Below are positions 8,156 through 17,544 of a DNA stretch of 64,000 nt, in pieces. Positions within the stretch are counted from its first letter, which is position 1, and each line of letters opens with the position of its first letter. The notes beneath the pieces are model-generated. The model had not been told where the DNA came from. It saw only the letters and a program-made list of their open reading frames with translations, and did not search any database. This DNA comes from Erythrobacter sp. ANT-B3C2. GTDB taxonomy: Bacteria > Pseudomonadota > Alphaproteobacteria > Sphingomonadales > Sphingomonadaceae. The stretch is taken from positions 1-64,000 of the forward strand of contig LXQI01000002.1 in the NCBI GenBank assembly GCA_001683845.1, written 5' to 3'. The translations under genes and the position numbers were made by a program.

Positions 8156-9967
8156 CTAGCCGGCCGAGCGGGAGGCCTTCTTGCGCTCATTCGGATCGAG
8201 ATGACGCTTCCTCAGCCGCACGCTCTGCGGGGTCACCTCGACCAGCTCGTCGTCCTGGATATAGGCGATCGCCTGCTCGAGGGTCATGCGGCGGGGCGGC
8301 GTTAGGCGGACGGCATCATCCTTGCCGGTGGAGCGGAAGTTGGTCAGCTGCTTGGACTTGAGCGGGTTGACGCCCAGATCCTGCGGCTTGGCATTCTCGC
8401 CGATGATCATCCCCTCATACAATTTCTCGCCGGGGCTGATGAACAATGTGCCGCGATCCTCCAGTGCGTTGAGCGCGTAGGGCACGGCCTCGCCCTGTTC
8501 CATCGAGATCAGCACGCCGTTCTGGCGGCCGCTAATCGGGCCCTTGTAGGGGCCGTACTTCTCGAACAATCGGTTCATCACGCCGGTGCCGCGCGTGTCC
8601 GACAGGAATTCGCCGTGATAGCCGATCAGGCCGCGGCTGGGGGCCGAGAAGGTCAGCCGGGTCTTGCCGGCGCCGCTGGGGCGCATGTCGGTCATCTCGC
8701 CCTTGCGCTGGGCCATCTTCTCGACGACCGTGCCGGAGAAATCGTCGTCGACGTCGATCACCACCGTCTCGTAGGGCTCCTCGCGGTTCGCGCCTTCGCC
8801 CTTGAACAGCACACGCGGGCGGCTGATCGACAGCTCGAAGCCCTCGCGGCGCATGTTCTCGATCAGCACCCCCAATTGCAGTTCGCCGCGGCCGGCGACC
8901 TCGAAGGCGTCCTTCTCGGCGCTTTCGGTGAGGCGGATGGCGACGTTGGTCTCGGCCTCGCGCTCCAGCCGGTCGCGGATCACGCGGCTCTGCACCTTGT
9001 CACCCTCGCGGCCGGCATAGGGGCTGTCGTTGACCGCGAAGCTCATCGAGAGCGTGGGCGGATCGATCGGCTGGGCGTGGATCGGCACGCTCACCGCAAT
9101 GTCGCACAAAGTGTTGGAGACAGTGGCGGTGGTCAGCCCTGCGATGGCGACGATATCGCCGGCCTTGGCGTGCAGCACGGGCACGCGCTCCAGCCCTTCG
9201 TAGGAGAAGATTTTGGTGGCGCGGCCGCTTTCCACCTGCTTGCCGTGCACGTCGAGCGCCTTGATCGGCATGCCGACCTCCAGCCGCCCGCTTTCCACCC
9301 GGCCGGTGAGGATGCGGCCCAGAAACGCATCGCGGTCCAGCAAGGTGGCGAGCATGGCGAAGGCGCCGTCCGGATCGAGATCGGGCTCGGGGACGTGGCT
9401 GACGATGGCCTCGAACAGCGGCACCAGATCGCCCTCGCGCACATCGTCGTTCGGGCCTGCGTAGCCCGAGCGGCCCGAGGCGTAGAGCACGGGAAAATCG
9501 AGCTGGTCGTCATCGGCTTCGAGCGCGACGAACAGATCGAACACCTCGTCCAGCACTTCGGAGGCGCGTGCGTCCGATCGGTCGATCTTGTTGACCACCA
9601 CGATGGGGCGCAGGCCCAGGCCGAGCGCCTTGCCGGTGACGAACTTGGTCTGCGGCATCGGGCCTTCGGCCGCGTCCACCAGCAGGATGACCCCATCGAC
9701 CATTGAGAGGATGCGCTCCACCTCGGCGCCGAAATCGGCGTGGCCGGGGGTATCGACGATGTTGATGTGGTAGTTGCGCCATTCGATCGAGGTGGGCTTG
9801 GCGAGAATGGTGATCCCGCGCTCCTTCTCGAGATCGTTGGAATCCATCGCCCGTTCCTCGACCCGCTGGTTGTCGCGGAAGGTGCCGGACTGGCGGAACA
9901 GCTGATCGACCAGCGTGGTTTTGCCGTGATCGACGTGAGCGATGATCGCCACGTTGCGCTGGGACAT
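8156..9967 (-). CDS. typA: Ribosome-associated translational GTPase TypA/BipA
   Basis: 603 residues, full length for the family. The G1 loop AHVDHGKTT lies at residues 10-18, the G2/switch region contains [11 protein letters not shown]3 is DTPGHADFG, and G4 is [11 protein letters not shown]-like beta-barrel and domain V segments follow, then the TypA-specific C-terminal domain ([22 protein letters not shown] and [13 protein letters not shown]). It binds the 70S/30S ribosome and supports 50S maturation and stress responses. It is transcribed alone, with about 107 bases between its start and the next gene's stop. Confidence 0.97.
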   Translation of the reverse strand: MSQRNVAIIAHVDHGKTTLVDQLFRQSGTFRDNQRVEERAMDSNDLEKERGITILAKPTSIEWRNYHINIVDTPGHADFGAEVERILSMVDGVILLVDAAEGPMPQTKFVTGKALGLGLRPIVVVNKIDRSDARASEVLDEVFDLFVALEADDDQLDFPVLYASGRSGYAGPNDDVREGDLVPLFEAIVSHVPEPDLDPDGAFAMLATLLDRDAFLGRILTGRVESGRLEVGMPIKALDVHGKQVESGRATKIFSYEGLERVPVLHAKAGDIVAIAGLTTATVSNTLCDIAVSVPIHAQPIDPPTLSMSFAVNDSPYAGREGDKVQSRVIRDRLEREAETNVAIRLTESAEKDAFEVAGRGELQLGVLIENMRREGFELSISRPRVLFKGEGANREEPYETVVIDVDDDFSGTVVEKMAQRKGEMTDMRPSGAGKTRLTFSAPSRGLIGYHGEFLSDTRGTGVMNRLFEKYGPYKGPISGRQNGVLISMEQGEAVPYALNALEDRGTLFISPGEKLYEGMIIGENAKPQDLGVNPLKSKQLTNFRSTGKDDAVRLTPPRRMTLEQAIAYIQDDELVEVTPQSVRLRKRHLDPNERKKASRSAG

Positions 9968-10074
9968 AAATCGTACTTTCGGGAAGGGGGAGGCGCGGCG
10001 GCCCTTAGGCGCTGGGGCCGCGCCTGTCCACCGCGCCTGTTATAGCGCCGCGCCCCGAACCGCGTGACCGGGCC

Positions 10075-10992
10075 TCAGAGCGCCGCCTGGTACAGCGCCA
10101 GCAACCGGGTCCAGGCGCGCTCGGCTGCCGCCTCGTCGTAGGCCGGGCTGTCGGGCACGGTCCAGCCGTGATCGCCGGCGTAGACCTCGATCTCGGCCGC
10201 CAGCCCTGCAGCATCGGCCGTCTGGCGCAGGCGGGTCTTTTCCTCGGGCGCCTTCGCATCGTCGTCGCGGGCGATGGCAATCAGCACGCGGGCATCGTCG
10301 GCCAGATCGTCTAGCAGGGCGATCGGCGCAGTGGCCGCATCGCCCACCAGCCCGCCGCCGTGGAAGCTGGCGGCGGCCTTGACCCGGGCGGGCACTGCGG
10401 CGGCGCTCCAGATGGTGTAGGGGCCGCCCATGCAATAGCCCTGGTTGCCGATGCCGCGCGCCGGATCGACCGGCGCCTGCGTTTCGAGCCAGCCGACCAC
10501 CGCGCGGGCGGTTTCGGTGACTCCGGCGGCGTCCATCTTCGCGCGCCACGGGCGGACCTTCTGGAACCCGTCTGCTACGCGGAAGGCTTCGAAATCGGCG
10601 AATTGCGGCGCAGGCAGGTCGCGGTAATAGGGGTTCACCACCAGAACGGAATAGCCTTGGGCGGCGAGCCTGCGGCCCATCATCCGGAACGAATCGCGCA
10701 GGCCGGCGATATCGGGCCAGATGATCACCGCCGGGTGCCGGCCGCTGGCGGGGTGGACGAAGAAGGCGTCCATCGTGCCGCCCGGAGCGGGGAAGCGGAC
10801 GTTGTGTTCGACCAGCGCGCCGGCGGTGTCGCCCGTATTTGTGTCCATGCCCATTCCGGTGCCGCTGGTGGTGCAGCCAGCCATGGCGCCCAGCCCTGCC
10901 GCCGCGCCCAATGCGGCGAACCGCCGGCGGCTGACATTGTCCCAGCGGTTGCCCGGCTTGCCTACGGCACCTACTCGATCCTCGCTGCACAT
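10075..10992 (-). CDS. Exported dienelactone hydrolase family protein (Tat signal/lipobox)
   Basis: 305 residues. The N-terminus contains SRRRFAALGAAAGLGAMAGC: a twin-arginine-like motif followed directly by a lipobox-like AMAGC, so export by Tat and lipid anchoring are both possible. The mature part is an alpha/beta hydrolase with nucleophile elbow GNQGYCMGG (Cys) and the family's late Asp/His (RDDD, GDHGWT). Substrate is unknown. It is divergent from the aldehyde dehydrogenase, with 125 bases between starts that must hold both promoters. It is not closely similar to the other dienelactone hydrolase at 613-1422. Confidence 0.8.
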   Translation of the reverse strand: MCSEDRVGAVGKPGNRWDNVSRRRFAALGAAAGLGAMAGCTTSGTGMGMDTNTGDTAGALVEHNVRFPAPGGTMDAFFVHPASGRHPAVIIWPDIAGLRDSFRMMGRRLAAQGYSVLVVNPYYRDLPAPQFADFEAFRVADGFQKVRPWRAKMDAAGVTETARAVVGWLETQAPVDPARGIGNQGYCMGGPYTIWSAAAVPARVKAAASFHGGGLVGDAATAPIALLDDLADDARVLIAIARDDDAKAPEEKTRLRQTADAAGLAAEIEVYAGDHGWTVPDSPAYDEAAAERAWTRLLALYQAAL

Positions 10993-11117
10993 TGCCTGTC
11001 TCCTGCTCTCGCCATTCCGTCACCCTAGCGCCCGCGCGCCGGGTGGCAACCGGGCCGGGCTGCCAGCGGACGCCGCGCCTGCTATGGGCATGGCCAGCCC
11101 GCAGGAAGGACCCCTCG

Positions 11118-12635
11118 ATGACCAAGCGCGATCCGATCGACTACCGCCAGCGCGCCTACTCCGCCGAGGGCCATGCCTTTCTCGCCCGGCCGCCGCGCCT
11201 GTTCATCGGCGGCGAATGGGTGATGCCTTCGGATGAGGCGACGATCGCGGTGGAGGACCCTTCCAGCGGCGAGACCATCGCGCAGATCGCCGATGCGGGC
11301 GACGGGGATGTCGACCGGGCAGTCGCCGCCGCGCGCGCGGCGTTCGACCAGCAGCGCTGGCACGGGCTGGCGCCGATGGAGCGCGAGGCGGTGATGCACC
11401 GGTTGGCGGATCTGATCGAGGCCGATGCCGAATTGCTGGCCGAGCTGGAGGCGATCGACAATGGTAAGCCGCGCACCATCGCTGCTGAGATCGATATCCC
11501 CCGCGCGGTGAGCCATTTGCGCTTCATGGCCGGCTGGGCCAGCAAGAGCGGCGGGCGCACCACCGCGCCTTACACGATGCCGGCGGGGACGATGTTCGGC
11601 TATACGGTCAAGGAGCCGGTGGGCGTCGCCGCGCAGATCGTGCCGTGGAACTACCCGCTGCTGATGGCCTGCCTGAAGATCGCGCCCGCGCTGGCGGCGG
11701 GGTGCACTGTGGTGCTGAAGCCCGCCGAGCAGACCAGCCTCACCACGCTGCGGCTGGGCGACCATCTGGCCGAGGCGGGTTTTCCGGCAGGGGTGGTCAA
11801 CATCGTCACTGGGCGGGGCGAGACGGTGGGCGAGCGGCTGGTGCGCCACGAGGACGTGGACAAGGTGGCCTTCACCGGCTCGACCGAGATCGGCAAGCGG
11901 ATCAATCGTGCGGCGACCGATACGCTGAAGCGGGTGACGCTGGAGCTGGGCGGCAAGGGGCCAGTGATCGTGCTGCCGGATGTGGACCCGGCCGACATCG
12001 CCCCCTCGCTGGCGAAGGCGAGCTTCTTCAACTCGGGGCAGGTGTGCGTGGCGGGATCGCGGTTGTTCGCTCATCGCTCGGTGTTCGACCGGGTGCTCGA
12101 GGGGATTGCCGAGACGGCCGGGGATTGGGCGCCGCGCCCGAGCCTCGATCCGGAGGCGCAGATGGGGCCGCTGGTTTCGGGTGAGCAGCTGGAGCGGGTG
12201 ATGGGCTATGTCGCGGCGGGCCGGTGCGATGGGGCGAGCGTGGTGATGGGCGGCGATGCTCCGGGGTCTGGCGGAGGGGGGCATTATTTCAGCCCGACGC
12301 TGCTCGCCGAGGTAAGCCCGCAGATGAGCGTGGTGCGAGAGGAGATATTCGGGCCGGTGGTGGTGGCGCAGCGGTTCGACGAGTTGGACGAGGTGGCGCG
12401 CATGGCCAACGACACGCATTACGGACTCAGCGCGGGGATTTGGACGCATGATCTATCGGCGATGCACGGGCTCGCCGCTCGTCTGAAAGCCGGGATCGTG
12501 TGGGGTAATTGCCATGGCGCAATTGATTCGGCGCTGCCGTTCGGCGGCTTCAAGCAATCGGGGCTGGGGCGGGAAGGGGGGCTGGAGGGTGTCCAGATCT
12601 ACCAGGAAACCAAGACGGTGATGATCAAACTGTAG
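11118..12635 (+). CDS. NAD(P)-dependent aldehyde dehydrogenase
   Basis: 505 residues, typical for the family. Key sites are VPWNYPLLM (about residue 176), the general-base glutamate in LELGGKGP (about 278), the catalytic cysteine in NSGQVCVAGSR (about 312) and EEIFGPV near 414. It oxidises aldehydes to acids; the sequence is closest in pattern to betaine-aldehyde/phenylacetaldehyde types, but substrate cannot be read. The start follows AGGAAGGA; upstream open frame has no homology. It ends just before a strong hairpin terminator shared with the convergent gene. Confidence 0.9.
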   Translation: MTKRDPIDYRQRAYSAEGHAFLARPPRLFIGGEWVMPSDEATIAVEDPSSGETIAQIADAGDGDVDRAVAAARAAFDQQRWHGLAPMEREAVMHRLADLIEADAELLAELEAIDNGKPRTIAAEIDIPRAVSHLRFMAGWASKSGGRTTAPYTMPAGTMFGYTVKEPVGVAAQIVPWNYPLLMACLKIAPALAAGCTVVLKPAEQTSLTTLRLGDHLAEAGFPAGVVNIVTGRGETVGERLVRHEDVDKVAFTGSTEIGKRINRAATDTLKRVTLELGGKGPVIVLPDVDPADIAPSLAKASFFNSGQVCVAGSRLFAHRSVFDRVLEGIAETAGDWAPRPSLDPEAQMGPLVSGEQLERVMGYVAAGRCDGASVVMGGDAPGSGGGGHYFSPTLLAEVSPQMSVVREEIFGPVVVAQRFDELDEVARMANDTHYGLSAGIWTHDLSAMHGLAARLKAGIVWGNCHGAIDSALPFGGFKQSGLGREGGLEGVQIYQETKTVMIKL

Positions 12636-12643
12636 GTTGCTGA

Positions 12644-12678
12644 AGAAGGGGAGGGGCGCCGGGCCGCTCCCCTTCTTG
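12644..12678. terminator. Bidirectional hairpin terminator
   Basis: An 11-bp perfect inverted repeat, AAGAAGGGGAG and CTCCCCTTCTT, encloses a 13-nt loop. It lies between the stop of the aldehyde dehydrogenase and the stop of the convergent small protein. The A/T-rich outer stem serves as a partial U-tract in either direction. Confidence 0.75.
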
Positions 12679-12681
12679 GAT

Positions 12682-12867
12682 CTAACGCTTCTTCATCCGT
12701 TTGGCGGCGAGTCCGCCGATCGCCACGGCGGCCCAGCCGAGTGGGCCTAGCCGCCGGATGAGCGGAATGGCGACCATGCCGAGCACTGCCCCAGTCGGGC
12801 CGCCGACCCCGCGTGCGCGGTCCGCCACTCGTGCGCCAACCATTGCCCCGATCATCTTGCCGATCAT
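12682..12867 (-). CDS. Small (61-residue) basic glycine/alanine-rich membrane-associated protein
   Basis: Encodes MIGKMIGAMVGARVADRARG, a glycine/proline segment, then two mildly hydrophobic stretches (GAVLGMVAIPLI and GPLGWAAVAIGGLAA) and a basic KRMKKR tail. The start is the ATG with AAGGAG six bases upstream; another ATG two codons earlier is too close to that site. No known domain is recognised. The good ribosome site and shared terminator argue that it is real. A small membrane-associated role is inferred from composition. Confidence 0.6.
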   Translation of the reverse strand: MIGKMIGAMVGARVADRARGVGGPTGAVLGMVAIPLIRRLGPLGWAAVAIGGLAAKRMKKR

Positions 12868-12974
12868 ATTCATCTCCTTTGTGCGCTGAAATAGCGCTTT
12901 GCGGGCCTTGCGGTTCCAGAGCGGCGGGCGAGGAGATGGCCAGGAGGCGCCGCCTTGTTCGCCTCGGGTAGGGC

Positions 12975-13997
12975 TCAACGGCGGCCCAGTGCCGCCTCGC
13001 TTTGGCTCATCAGCCGCTCGATGATGGTGGCGACCGGCTCCTCCTCGGTGACCATGCCAACCGACTGGCCCGCCATCAGGCTGCCATTCTCGACATCGCC
13101 GTCGATCACCGCGCGTCGCAGAGCGCCGGCCCAGTAATGCTCGATCTGCAGTTGCGCCTCGGCCATCGCCAGCGCTTCGCCGTCCAGCCGTTCGGCCACT
13201 TCTCGCTGCTTGGCGTTGAACGCCTCGGTGCCCTTGTTGCGCAGCGCGCGCACCGCGATCACCGGCAGCCGCGCGTCCACCTGCACGCTGGCCACCGCAT
13301 CGCGTGCGCCGGCGCGGAAGAACGCCTTCTTGAAGTCGGGGTGGGCAATGCTTTCGGTGGCGCAGGCAAAACGCGTGCCCAGCTGCACGCCGACTGCGCC
13401 CATTTCCAGATAGCCGGCGATCGCCTCGCCCCGGCCGATCCCGCCGGCGACGAACACCAGATGCTCCTCGCGCAGCACCGGCAGGAATTCCTGTGCCAGC
13501 ACGCTGGTGGAGACCGGGCCGATATGGCCGCCTGCTTCCATGCCCTCGATCACCAGCGCATCGGCGCCCGCACCGTCACGCTGGCGCAGCAGCTTCTTGG
13601 CCAGCGCCAGCGTGGGGGCAAACACGATCACCTTGCCGCCGAAGGCTTTAATGGCTTCCACGCTGCCCTTGGGCGGGATGCCGCCCGCCAGCACCACACG
13701 GCCGACGCCGTGCCGCCCGCACACTGCGATCAGTTCCGTCAGCATCGGGTGCATGGTGATGAGGTTCACGCCGAAGGGCCTTTCGGTCATGGCGCGGGTG
13801 GCGGCGATTTCGGCATCGAGCAGATCGGGCGTCATCGCCCCGCAGGCGATCACCCCGAAGCCGCCGGCATTGCTGATGGCGGAGACGAGGTTCCGCTCCG
13901 ACACCCAGCTCATCGCCCCGCACAGGATCGCGTGCTCGCTGCCGAGGAACTCGGCGCCGCGGCGCATCAGCGCCGTCGTGCGGGGGTAAATGCTCAT
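12975..13997 (-). CDS. Nitronate monooxygenase-family flavoprotein
   Basis: A 340-residue TIM-barrel FMN protein of the 2-nitropropane dioxygenase/FabK-like superfamily. Visible are [12 protein letters not shown] and [12 protein letters not shown] near the N-terminus, the active-site histidine in [13 protein letters not shown] (about residue 165), and FMN-phosphate loops [12 protein letters not shown] and [11 protein letters not shown]. Members oxidise nitronates or act as reductases on acyl substrates. It is divergent from an enoyl-CoA hydratase with 96 bases between starts, hinting at acyl-CoA metabolism. The chosen ATG begins MSIYPRTT. Confidence 0.85.
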   Translation of the reverse strand: MSIYPRTTALMRRGAEFLGSEHAILCGAMSWVSERNLVSAISNAGGFGVIACGAMTPDLLDAEIAATRAMTERPFGVNLITMHPMLTELIAVCGRHGVGRVVLAGGIPPKGSVEAIKAFGGKVIVFAPTLALAKKLLRQRDGAGADALVIEGMEAGGHIGPVSTSVLAQEFLPVLREEHLVFVAGGIGRGEAIAGYLEMGAVGVQLGTRFACATESIAHPDFKKAFFRAGARDAVASVQVDARLPVIAVRALRNKGTEAFNAKQREVAERLDGEALAMAEAQLQIEHYWAGALRRAVIDGDVENGSLMAGQSVGMVTEEEPVATIIERLMSQSEAALGRR

Positions 13998-14093
13998 GAT
14001 CGTCCTTCGCGCGGGGTGGCCGCCGGCCTTAGGCAAGCGTTGAAGCAGCGGCAAGCTGCACTACAGGGGGGCAGCAAGCAGGGAGACCGCGCC

Positions 14094-14879
14094 ATGGCCG
14101 AATACCAGACCATCCTCGTCGAACGCCGCGATGCGGTGACGCTCGTCACGCTCAACCGTCCAGAAGCGCTGAACGCGCTCAGCAGCACAGTGCTGGAGGA
14201 GCTGATCGCCGCCTTCGCCGCCTTTGAGGCCGATCCCGGCCAGCGCTGTGCGGTGATCACCGGCGCGGGCGAAAAGGCCTTTGCCGCCGGGGCGGATATC
14301 AAGGAAATGGCCGACAAGCCGATGGCCGAGTTCTACGCCACCGACACCTTCGCGCGCTGGTCCAGCCACTTCGTGAAGGGCACCCGCAAGCCGTGGATCG
14401 CTGCGGTCAACGGCTTCGCGCTGGGTGGCGGCTGTGAGCTGGCGATGATGGCCGATGTGATCGTCGCGGCCGATTCGGCGAAATTCGGCCAGCCGGAGAT
14501 CCGCCTGGGGGTGATCCCCGGCATGGGCGGTACCCAGCGGCTGACCCGCGCGGTGGGCAAGGCGCTGGCGATGGACATGATGCTCACGGGCCGGATGATC
14601 GACGCCGCCGAGGCGCAGCGCGCCGGGCTCGTTGCCCGGGTGGTGCCCGCCGCGGACTTGTTGGAGGAGGCGCTGAAGATGGCTGCCGCGATCGCTGCAA
14701 TGGCGCCGCTCGCCGCGATCGCCGCGAAGGAGAGCGTCAATGCTGCGTTCGAGACCACGCTTGACCAGGGCATTGTGTTCGAGCGCCGGCTGTTTCACAT
14801 GCTCGCGGGCACTGAGGACAAGGCCGAGGGGATGGCCGCCTTCCTTGCCAAGCGCGAGGCCCAATGGAAGGGGCGGTGA
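14094..14879 (+). CDS. Enoyl-CoA hydratase (crotonase family)
   Basis: A 261-residue crotonase. The CoA-binding/oxyanion segment is [11 protein letters not shown] (about residue 62). The two catalytic glutamates of classical hydratases are present in [11 protein letters not shown] (about 110) and [20 protein letters not shown] (about 130). It hydrates trans-2-enoyl-CoA in beta-oxidation. GGGAG lies eight bases before the ATG. It is near full similarity with short-chain enoyl-CoA hydratases; the precise chain length is unknown. It shares a divergent promoter region with the nitronate monooxygenase-family gene. Confidence 0.92.
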   Translation: MAEYQTILVERRDAVTLVTLNRPEALNALSSTVLEELIAAFAAFEADPGQRCAVITGAGEKAFAAGADIKEMADKPMAEFYATDTFARWSSHFVKGTRKPWIAAVNGFALGGGCELAMMADVIVAADSAKFGQPEIRLGVIPGMGGTQRLTRAVGKALAMDMMLTGRMIDAAEAQRAGLVARVVPAADLLEEALKMAAAIAAMAPLAAIAAKESVNAAFETTLDQGIVFERRLFHMLAGTEDKAEGMAAFLAKREAQWKGR

Positions 14880-14927
14880 TGGAGCGAGAGGTTGGGGCGG
14901 GGCTGGAGAGTTGCCCCCTCAATATAA

Positions 14928-14943
14928 TTAGCGGGTCGTTAAC
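14928..14943 (+). promoter_or_regulatory. Near-consensus CtrA binding site
   Basis: The sequence TTAG-CGGGTCG-TTAAC matches the alphaproteobacterial CtrA consensus TTAA-N7-TTAAC at all but one half-site base. It lies about 50 bases before the start of the first Tad-pilus gene, a position suitable for activation. CtrA control of Tad/Flp pili is known in alphaproteobacteria; that it acts here is inference. Confidence 0.45.
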
Positions 14944-14994
14944 CAGCTTTCCTCATCGATTGGCTACGCTGTTGGGCTAGATGCTCGATCCGCC

Positions 14995-16590
14995 ATGAAG
15001 CGGACCCTCGAACGAATCCGGCGCAACGCCCTCTCCCCTCTTGCGGGCCGGCTCGCCCGCAGCCGCAGCGGCAATGCTACGCTGCTGCTCGCACTCGGCA
15101 TGCCGATGCTGGTCGGCGGCGCCGGGCTCGGGGTCGATACCGCGCAATGGTATCTGTGGAAGCGCGAGTTGCAATTCGCGGTCGACCAGGCGGCGATCGC
15201 CGGTGCCTGGGCCAAGGCGGCGGATCAGGGCAACACCACCTACGTCACGCGCGCGCTGCAGGAATACCATGCCAACGCAGCGCTGGTGGCAGGGTTCGAT
15301 ATCGAGCCCAGCGTCACCTTGGCCAATTACGATGGCGGTACGTCCAACAGCGTCCTCGTCACGGGATCGGCCACGCGGGCACTGCCGTTCAGTTCGCTGC
15401 TCACCGGCTCCTCGGTGACCGTGGCGGTGCGCGCGCAGGCGATCTACGAGCCCGGCGCCACTTATCGGCCGTGCCTCACGGCGCTGTCGAGAACCGATGC
15501 AAATGCGGTGCTGTTCAACGGCAATGTCGACATCTACGCGCCGTGCGGGATCAGCTCGCTGTCCAACCACGCTAATTCTGTCACGAAACTGGGCAATTCC
15601 GGCAGTGTTACGGTCAATTTTATCGTCACTGCCGGCAATATCAGCGATGCTCATGGCCACTTTTCGGCCAAGGACAGAGTCATAAACTCGGGTGATCTGT
15701 ACGATCCCTATGAAGGGCTTACTCCGCCCAACAATCCAACGCAGCGCTCGCTCTCTTGCCCTTCGACGAACAAGTTCACCGCCGACGAATCGGTGCAGAT
15801 CAGGGCTGATTATGCCTATTTCAAAGGTAGAAACACAAAAAGCCTGACTACGTTCAATCACCCAAACCCCAAGGCGACGACCGTCTCAAGCAGCGTGACT
15901 TCCGGCAAGACCTTCAACAACTCGCCAGCAAATTCGCAGACTGTCGGCAGCCCCAGCTATACGCAGGTGAGCGGCGGCGGCAACGACACGATCTGGGAAC
16001 GGCAGATATTGACCACCACGACCGTCTACACCAACATCGTCGCCCCGAACTCCGGGCCCGCCACAGCGCAGCCGGGTACCTATACCGATTTCACCTTCCA
16101 GTGCGACACGGTCCTGGCGGGCGGCGTCTATGTGCTGAACGGTGCCACTTTCACGACATCCGGACAGCACAGGATCTCCGGCACCGGGGTGATGATCGTC
16201 CTTCGCGGCGGCTCATCGATCAAGATTTCGGGTGGCTCCGCCATCGATCTGACGGCCATGAACGAAAGCCAGCTGATCGCTGCGGGCGTGGCGACCGCGG
16301 ATGTCGAGCGGATGCTGGGAATGTTGATCTTCGAAGATCCCAACTCGCCCGGCGGGCAGGACAACACGCTGACCGGCACAACGACCCAGATCCTCAATGG
16401 CATCATCTACTTGCCGAAAAGTAATCTGAAGCTTTCGGGAACACCGCGCGGCACGAGTGCCTGTGTGGTTGTCGCATCCAAGACGCTCGAGATCTCCGGA
16501 AATGCGAACCTGAGCACGCTCTGCCCTGTCAACGTGTCGCCCCGGGGTGCCATATCCGACACCACCAATCTCGTGCGGCTGGTCGGCTGA
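14995..16590 (+). CDS. TadG-like pilus assembly protein
   Basis: 531 residues. After a basic N-terminus, residues about 26-50 (GNATLLLALGMPMLVGGAGLGVD) form the TadE/TadG-type single membrane segment. Then comes the TadG signature (WYLWKRELQFAVDQAAIAGA), which resembles the Flp-pilin/pseudopilin start. The remaining roughly 450 residues are periplasmic and rich in Ser, Thr, Asn and Gly, with beta-sheet-like sequence but no clear vWA MIDAS motif. It probably belongs to the Tad fimbrial secretion apparatus in the inner membrane. Its stop overlaps the next ATG (TGATG), and all three genes form one operon. Confidence 0.8.
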   Translation: MKRTLERIRRNALSPLAGRLARSRSGNATLLLALGMPMLVGGAGLGVDTAQWYLWKRELQFAVDQAAIAGAWAKAADQGNTTYVTRALQEYHANAALVAGFDIEPSVTLANYDGGTSNSVLVTGSATRALPFSSLLTGSSVTVAVRAQAIYEPGATYRPCLTALSRTDANAVLFNGNVDIYAPCGISSLSNHANSVTKLGNSGSVTVNFIVTAGNISDAHGHFSAKDRVINSGDLYDPYEGLTPPNNPTQRSLSCPSTNKFTADESVQIRADYAYFKGRNTKSLTTFNHPNPKATTVSSSVTSGKTFNNSPANSQTVGSPSYTQVSGGGNDTIWERQILTTTTVYTNIVAPNSGPATAQPGTYTDFTFQCDTVLAGGVYVLNGATFTTSGQHRISGTGVMIVLRGGSSIKISGGSAIDLTAMNESQLIAAGVATADVERMLGMLIFEDPNSPGGQDNTLTGTTTQILNGIIYLPKSNLKLSGTPRGTSACVVVASKTLEISGNANLSTLCPVNVSPRGAISDTTNLVRLVG

Positions 16591-17048
16591 TGGCGCGCAC
16601 GCCCTTCTGGCGCCATCTGCACCGTGACCAGCGCGGGACGGCGGTGATCGAAACGGCCTTCGTCCTGCCGATTCTGTGCATGCTGAGCCTCGGCGCTTTC
16701 GAGGTGAGCCTGATCGTCGCGCGGCACAGCGAATTGCGCAGTGCGCTGTCCGAATCGGTGGCTGTGATCCTCGCCAGCGCGCCGCAGGACCAGGCGGAAA
16801 TCGATACGCTCGAACAGATCATCGAAGCCTCCGCCAGTCTCGCGCCAGAGAAGGTCACGACTACGCGCAGGTACCGATGTGGCACGGATATGGTGCTGGT
16901 CGCCGCCAAGGCCAATTGCAGTACCTCGGCAACTGTCTCAAGCTATCTCCAGATCACCGTAAGTGACGGCTACACGCCGCGCTGGACGAGCTTCGGGATC
17001 GGCAAGCCGCTGAATTTCGAGTTGACCCGTACGGTGCAGATCGGATGA
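16590..17048 (+). CDS. TadE-family pseudopilin-like protein
   Basis: 152 residues. The TadE signature DQRGTAVIETAFVLPILCML (about residues 11-30) contains the conserved glutamate at the start of a hydrophobic helix, as in type IV pseudopilins. The C-terminal part has two cysteines (RCGTDM, NCSTSA) that could form a disulphide. TadE is processed by the TadV prepilin peptidase and supports Flp pilus assembly. It overlaps both neighbours by one to four bases, so translation is coupled. Confidence 0.82.
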   Translation: MARTPFWRHLHRDQRGTAVIETAFVLPILCMLSLGAFEVSLIVARHSELRSALSESVAVILASAPQDQAEIDTLEQIIEASASLAPEKVTTTRRYRCGTDMVLVAAKANCSTSATVSSYLQITVSDGYTPRWTSFGIGKPLNFELTRTVQIG

Positions 17049-17485
17049 CGGCACTCGCTCCCTCCCGGCGCCGCCTGGCGCAGGATTGCAGGGCGGCCGC
17101 GGCCGTCGAATTCGCGTTTGCCGGCCCCATCGTCATCATGCTGATGTTCGGCGTGCTGCAGATTGGGATGGCCATGCACTCGTATAACGCCATCCGCAGC
17201 GTCGCGGCCGAGACGGCCCGTTATACCGTCGTCCAGTACCAGCAGGGGCTGACCCCGAATACGAGCGCAATCGAAGCGCAGGCACGGGCAATCGCCACCG
17301 GCGGAGCCTACCTGCTAAAGGCAGACGGCCTCACCGTGCAGGTCGCCAACGCCGCTGAACAACGGGTTAAGGGGGCACAGGAGATGCTGCTGACGGTCAG
17401 CTACACCATACCCGCTATCATGCCCTTCGCTGACTGGTCGGCCATATCGATCGACCACAGCCGGCCGATCTTCGTAATATCCTGA
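17045..17485 (+). CDS. TadE-family pseudopilin-like protein
   Basis: 146 residues. The motif CRAAAAVEFAFAGPIVIMLM (about residues 16-35) gives the short leader, the conserved Glu and the hydrophobic helix of TadE proteins. Homology continues with GVLQIGMAMHSYNAIRSVAAETARY. It starts within the stop of the upstream gene (ATGA). No tadA ATPase, tadB/C, rcpA secretin or flp pilin gene is present nearby, so the main tad cluster must be elsewhere if it exists. Confidence 0.82.
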   Translation: MTALAPSRRRLAQDCRAAAAVEFAFAGPIVIMLMFGVLQIGMAMHSYNAIRSVAAETARYTVVQYQQGLTPNTSAIEAQARAIATGGAYLLKADGLTVQVANAAEQRVKGAQEMLLTVSYTIPAIMPFADWSAISIDHSRPIFVIS

Positions 17486-17544
17486 TCGATCACGCGTGTC
17501 ACGGCGAGGTTGGGCGGGCTGCTTGCCCAGTCAGGTGATCAGCC

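Noticed and set aside
13002-14093. Upstream extension of the enoyl-CoA hydratase frame
   Set aside because: It runs antisense through the nitronate monooxygenase-family gene; crotonase homology begins at 14094, where a ribosome site is found.
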